The notes beneath the pieces were generated by a model that did no database searches, was not told the DNA's origin, and worked only from the letters and a program-made list of their open reading frames with translations. DNA of 64,000 nt from Pyxidicoccus parkwaysis (GTDB lineage Bacteria > Myxococcota > Myxococcia > Myxococcales > Myxococcaceae). The stretch spans positions 8,484,001 through 8,548,000 of the forward strand of contig NZ_CP071090.1 in the NCBI RefSeq assembly GCF_017301735.1, read 5' to 3'. The translations under genes and the position numbers were made by a program. Shown in pieces: positions 61,827 to 64,000 of the stretch (positions within the stretch are counted from its first letter, which is position 1; every line of letters begins with the position of its first letter).

Positions 61827-62764
61827 CGCGCGGTCCCCGCCGGGAGCCCGAACCCATCCTGCAAGTGGCCCACGGCCTTTCCGAGCGACGGTCCCACCGC
61901 CATGAAGTGCACGTCCTCGACGGTAACGAGCCGCCAGCCCTTCACCTGCGACAGGCCCGGCACGCGCCCCAACCCCTCCGCACCGCCCAGCGCCGTCGCC
62001 GAGGAGGCGGGGAGCAGGATGACGTCAGGCGCGGCTTCGACGACCGCCTCCGCCGTGAGCGGCTTGTGGCCATTGAATCGGGACACGGCATTCACACCGC
62101 CCGCGAGCCGGATGAGCACGTCGGACGCCGTCTCCGCGCCCGCGACCATGAGGACACCGCCACCGCGCGAGTAGAGCGCGAGGACTCTCGGATGCTTGCC
62201 CTCCTTCACCGTGGCCGCGCGAGCCGAGGCGCGCTCCAGGTCCTTGTCCAGCTCCGCGAGGAGCGCGTCACCCTGGGCGCGTCTTCCGAGCCGCTCGGCG
62301 ATGGTCCGGATGCGCTGCCGCGCCGACTCCACGGTGGGGACGCTGGGCAGCACCACCACCTCCACGCCGGAGGTCTTCAACTGGGCCAGCACACCCGGCG
62401 GGCCCGCCTCCTCGGACACGAACATCTGTGACGCACCCGTCGCCAGAACGGCTTCCGAGGAGAGGGCGCGCTGGTAGCCCAGCTTGGGCTTCCCGGCCGC
62501 GGCCGCGAGCGTGAGGCTGGTGTCATCCACGCCGACCACCTGCGCTCCCGCGCCCAGGGCGATGACTGTCTCCGTGACGGCCGGCCCCACAGTGACCAAC
62601 TTGGACGCGGCCACGGGATTGCTCGCGACAGGAGCACCGGCGCCCTTCGTGGGCGCAGCGGCCAGTGGCCGGGCGCTCGTCTCCGAGGGCGGAACAGCCC
62701 AAGCCACGTGCGCACTGCCCACCATCAACACCGTGACGAGAAGTCCGGGCACGCGACGGCTCAT
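61823..62764 (-). CDS. hmuT: Haem ABC transporter substrate-binding protein
   Basis: A periplasmic binding protein of 313 residues, TroA/BtuF fold. A signal peptide (cleavage near WAVP) and a Pro/Ala linker precede the domain, which begins LVTVGPAVTETVIALGAG and continues with VVGVDDTS, KLGYQRALSSEAVLA and, later, VVEAAPDVILLPASS. A tyrosine ligand in the LGYQRALS region fits haem-binding members. The ATG at 62764 overlaps the stop of hmuS (ATGA). It should pass haem from the outer-membrane system to HmuUV. Confidence 0.9.
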   Translation of the reverse strand: MSRRVPGLLVTVLMVGSAHVAWAVPPSETSARPLAAAPTKGAGAPVASNPVAASKLVTVGPAVTETVIALGAGAQVVGVDDTSLTLAAAAGKPKLGYQRALSSEAVLATGASQMFVSEEAGPPGVLAQLKTSGVEVVVLPSVPTVESARQRIRTIAERLGRRAQGDALLAELDKDLERASARAATVKEGKHPRVLALYSRGGGVLMVAGAETASDVLIRLAGGVNAVSRFNGHKPLTAEAVVEAAPDVILLPASSATALGGAEGLGRVPGLSQVKGWRLVTVEDVHFMAVGPSLGKAVGHLQDGFGLPAGTAR

Positions 62765-63855
62765 GACCGCACCTCGCGCGCGGGCAGGGCCTGAATCAGC
62801 TCGTGCATCAGCGTCTGCCACGCGGGCAGTTCGGGAAGCCCGGGCTTCCGCTTCCCGAAGACGAGCGCGATGTTCTCCCCGGCCGCGTCGAACAACTCCA
62901 GCGACGTCACCTCGCCGTCGCGCGTGGGCTTGCGGACAACCCAGGCTGCGTGGATGTGGTCCGCGCGCACGTGCAGGTTGAAGCCCGGGTCCAGCACGTT
63001 CAGCCAGGGCCCCATCGGCTTCACCGTGCGCACCGGCCCGGTGTGAATCTGGATGCAGCCCGGGTTGCCCACGAAGACCATGATGGGCAGCCCCGACGCG
63101 GACACGCGCTCCAGCACCCACGCGAGGGACTCCGTCGACACCGGCGTGGCCAGCTCATCCCCCACCAGCCGCAGGGCCTGCGTCCGCGCGACGCCCAACC
63201 GCATGAGCAGCGGGAAGAAGTCATGCGTGTCCTTCAATGCCCGCCACCCCGCGCGCAGGCCGTCCACGTCCACCTCGCTGTCCGGCCTCGGTGCACCGGG
63301 CGGCGTGGCCCGCTCCACGGGGAGCACCTGCTCCTGGTCCACGTGGGTGAGCTCCTCCACCAGCGCGTCGAACGCCGCCGCGCCGCCCGCGTCCTCCACG
63401 TAGACCTTGTGCACGGCCGTGCCCGACGCGTCGAAGAACTGGAGGCTGCGCCTCAGGCCCTCCGCCATCCGCTCGCGCAAGGCGAACCCGAAGCGCCAGC
63501 GCGACAGGAAGAGGCGCAGGTCGATGTCCTCATCCAACACCAGCCCCCGGAGCCCATGCAGCTCCACGTTGCGCCAGGTGCCGCGCTTCTCGTGGACGGC
63601 ATGCTCGTTGCGGGTGAGCGACATCACGCGCCCCAACGACTCCAGCCGGGGCAGGAGCACGTCGAAGCGCAAGTCGAGGCGGACGGCATCTTCTCCGACT
63701 CCGGTGGCGAGGAGCTGCGCCTCGCTCACCCGGAGTTGCTCCGCCGCATCGCGGGTCCGCGTGCGCGGCTGGGACTGGCGCAGCGCCTGCCAGCGCTGGC
63801 GCAGGAGGGCAGGCTCGGAGACGGCCTCGGCGATGGAAGGCGTTGGCGTCTGCAT
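62761..63855 (-). CDS. hmuS: Haem-degrading/trafficking factor HmuS (HemS/ChuS family)
   Basis: A cytoplasmic protein of 364 residues made of two homologous halves, as in HemS/ChuS. Typical parts include the conserved region around MSLTRNEHAVHEKRG, LDEDIDLRLFLSRW in the first half and IMVFVGNPGCIQIHTGPV with LNVLDPGFNLHVRADHI in the second. It binds haem delivered by the ABC importer and releases or hands on the iron. Its ATG shares one base with the stop of the upstream HmuY-like gene (TGATG), and its stop overlaps hmuT, so the operon is tightly coupled. Confidence 0.92.
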   Translation of the reverse strand: MQTPTPSIAEAVSEPALLRQRWQALRQSQPRTRTRDAAEQLRVSEAQLLATGVGEDAVRLDLRFDVLLPRLESLGRVMSLTRNEHAVHEKRGTWRNVELHGLRGLVLDEDIDLRLFLSRWRFGFALRERMAEGLRRSLQFFDASGTAVHKVYVEDAGGAAAFDALVEELTHVDQEQVLPVERATPPGAPRPDSEVDVDGLRAGWRALKDTHDFFPLLMRLGVARTQALRLVGDELATPVSTESLAWVLERVSASGLPIMVFVGNPGCIQIHTGPVRTVKPMGPWLNVLDPGFNLHVRADHIHAAWVVRKPTRDGEVTSLELFDAAGENIALVFGKRKPGLPELPAWQTLMHELIQALPAREVRS

Positions 63856-64000
63856 CAGAGGGAACCCGGAGCCGAGGGAAGCTGACCACCCGAGACGGGG
63901 CCCTGCACCTTGGCCCAGCGCAGCTTCAACATCGCGGGCGTGCCGGCGTCGTCGTAGTAGGAGAGCATCTCCACCTTGAAGTACGCACCCGAGTCCGAGT
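63855..64000 (-). CDS. 3' end of a HmuY-like haem-binding lipoprotein gene
   Basis: Only the last 47 codons are in the window. They read SGAYFKVEMLSYYDDAG, then TPAMLKLRWAKV, matching the C-terminal part of HmuY-family haem-binding proteins, which scavenge haem at the surface and pass it to a TonB receptor. The stop overlaps the hmuS start by one base, which places it in the same operon. The rest lies beyond base 64000. Confidence 0.72.
   Translation of the reverse strand, partial: SDSGAYFKVEMLSYYDDAGTPAMLKLRWAKVQGPVSGGQLPSAPGSL

Overview
The window looks like chromosomal DNA of a myxobacterium, most likely the Myxococcus/Corallococcus/Pyxidicoccus group. GC and third-position GC are very high, lipoproteins are numerous, one protein ends in a MYXO-CTERM-like tail, an AgmX/PglI-type (TonB-like) C-terminal domain is present, and there are FHA-linked sigma-54 activators and Glt/Nfs-type envelope genes. 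I see no rRNA, tRNA, CRISPR array, prophage or recognisable insertion sequence. Organism and family names come from memory and pattern recognition; nothing was searched.

Layout. 1-2150: 3' part of a sensor kinase and its OmpR-type response regulator. 2172-17461: mixed accessory genes: a methyltransferase, a lipoprotein behind a consensus sigma-54 promoter, a double amidohydrolase with a dead-looking second half, an FHA sigma-54 activator, an M15-type peptidase, a DUF3332-like protein, a PrsW-type protease, several lipoproteins, and a Tat-exported subunit with a GMC oxidoreductase. 17527-26834: a minus-strand block of cell-surface proteins: three related von Willebrand A lipoproteins, a thrombospondin-type-3 repeat protein with a sorting tail, and a lipoprotein of pre-peptidase-like modules.

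27008-36661 is the most interesting part. An ECF-like sigma factor is followed by a protein that joins a zinc-finger anti-sigma domain, a membrane segment, helical repeats and a CHAT caspase-like protease. Beyond these lie a protein with an internal duplication and a second His/Cys caspase-like protein, and divergently a CHAT-STAND NTPase. The three promoter regions of this island share one bipartite motif with identical spacing. This suggests a single sigma-controlled regulon of caspase-like proteases, possibly a defence, cell-death or stress system.

36668-39013: a beta-propeller protein with two c-type haem sites. 39234-50675: an eight-gene plus-strand operon resembling the gliding/sporulation Glt/Nfs envelope machines: an FHA/TonB-like spanning protein, an outer-membrane barrel, TPR proteins and lipoproteins, most joined by 4-base stop/start overlaps. 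50897-55584: an unknown protein, an EamA transporter, an unknown exported protein, a 57-bp minisatellite and a zincin lipoprotein. 55896-59930: a fatty-acid desaturase, a hemerythrin and a quinol-type nitric oxide reductase behind a sigma-54-like promoter. 59938-64000: a haem uptake operon (HmuY-like end, hmuS, hmuT, hmuU, hmuV) on the minus strand.

Two copies of a 66-67 bp palindromic element lie 42 kb apart (10849 and 52747) and are not explained by the genes.
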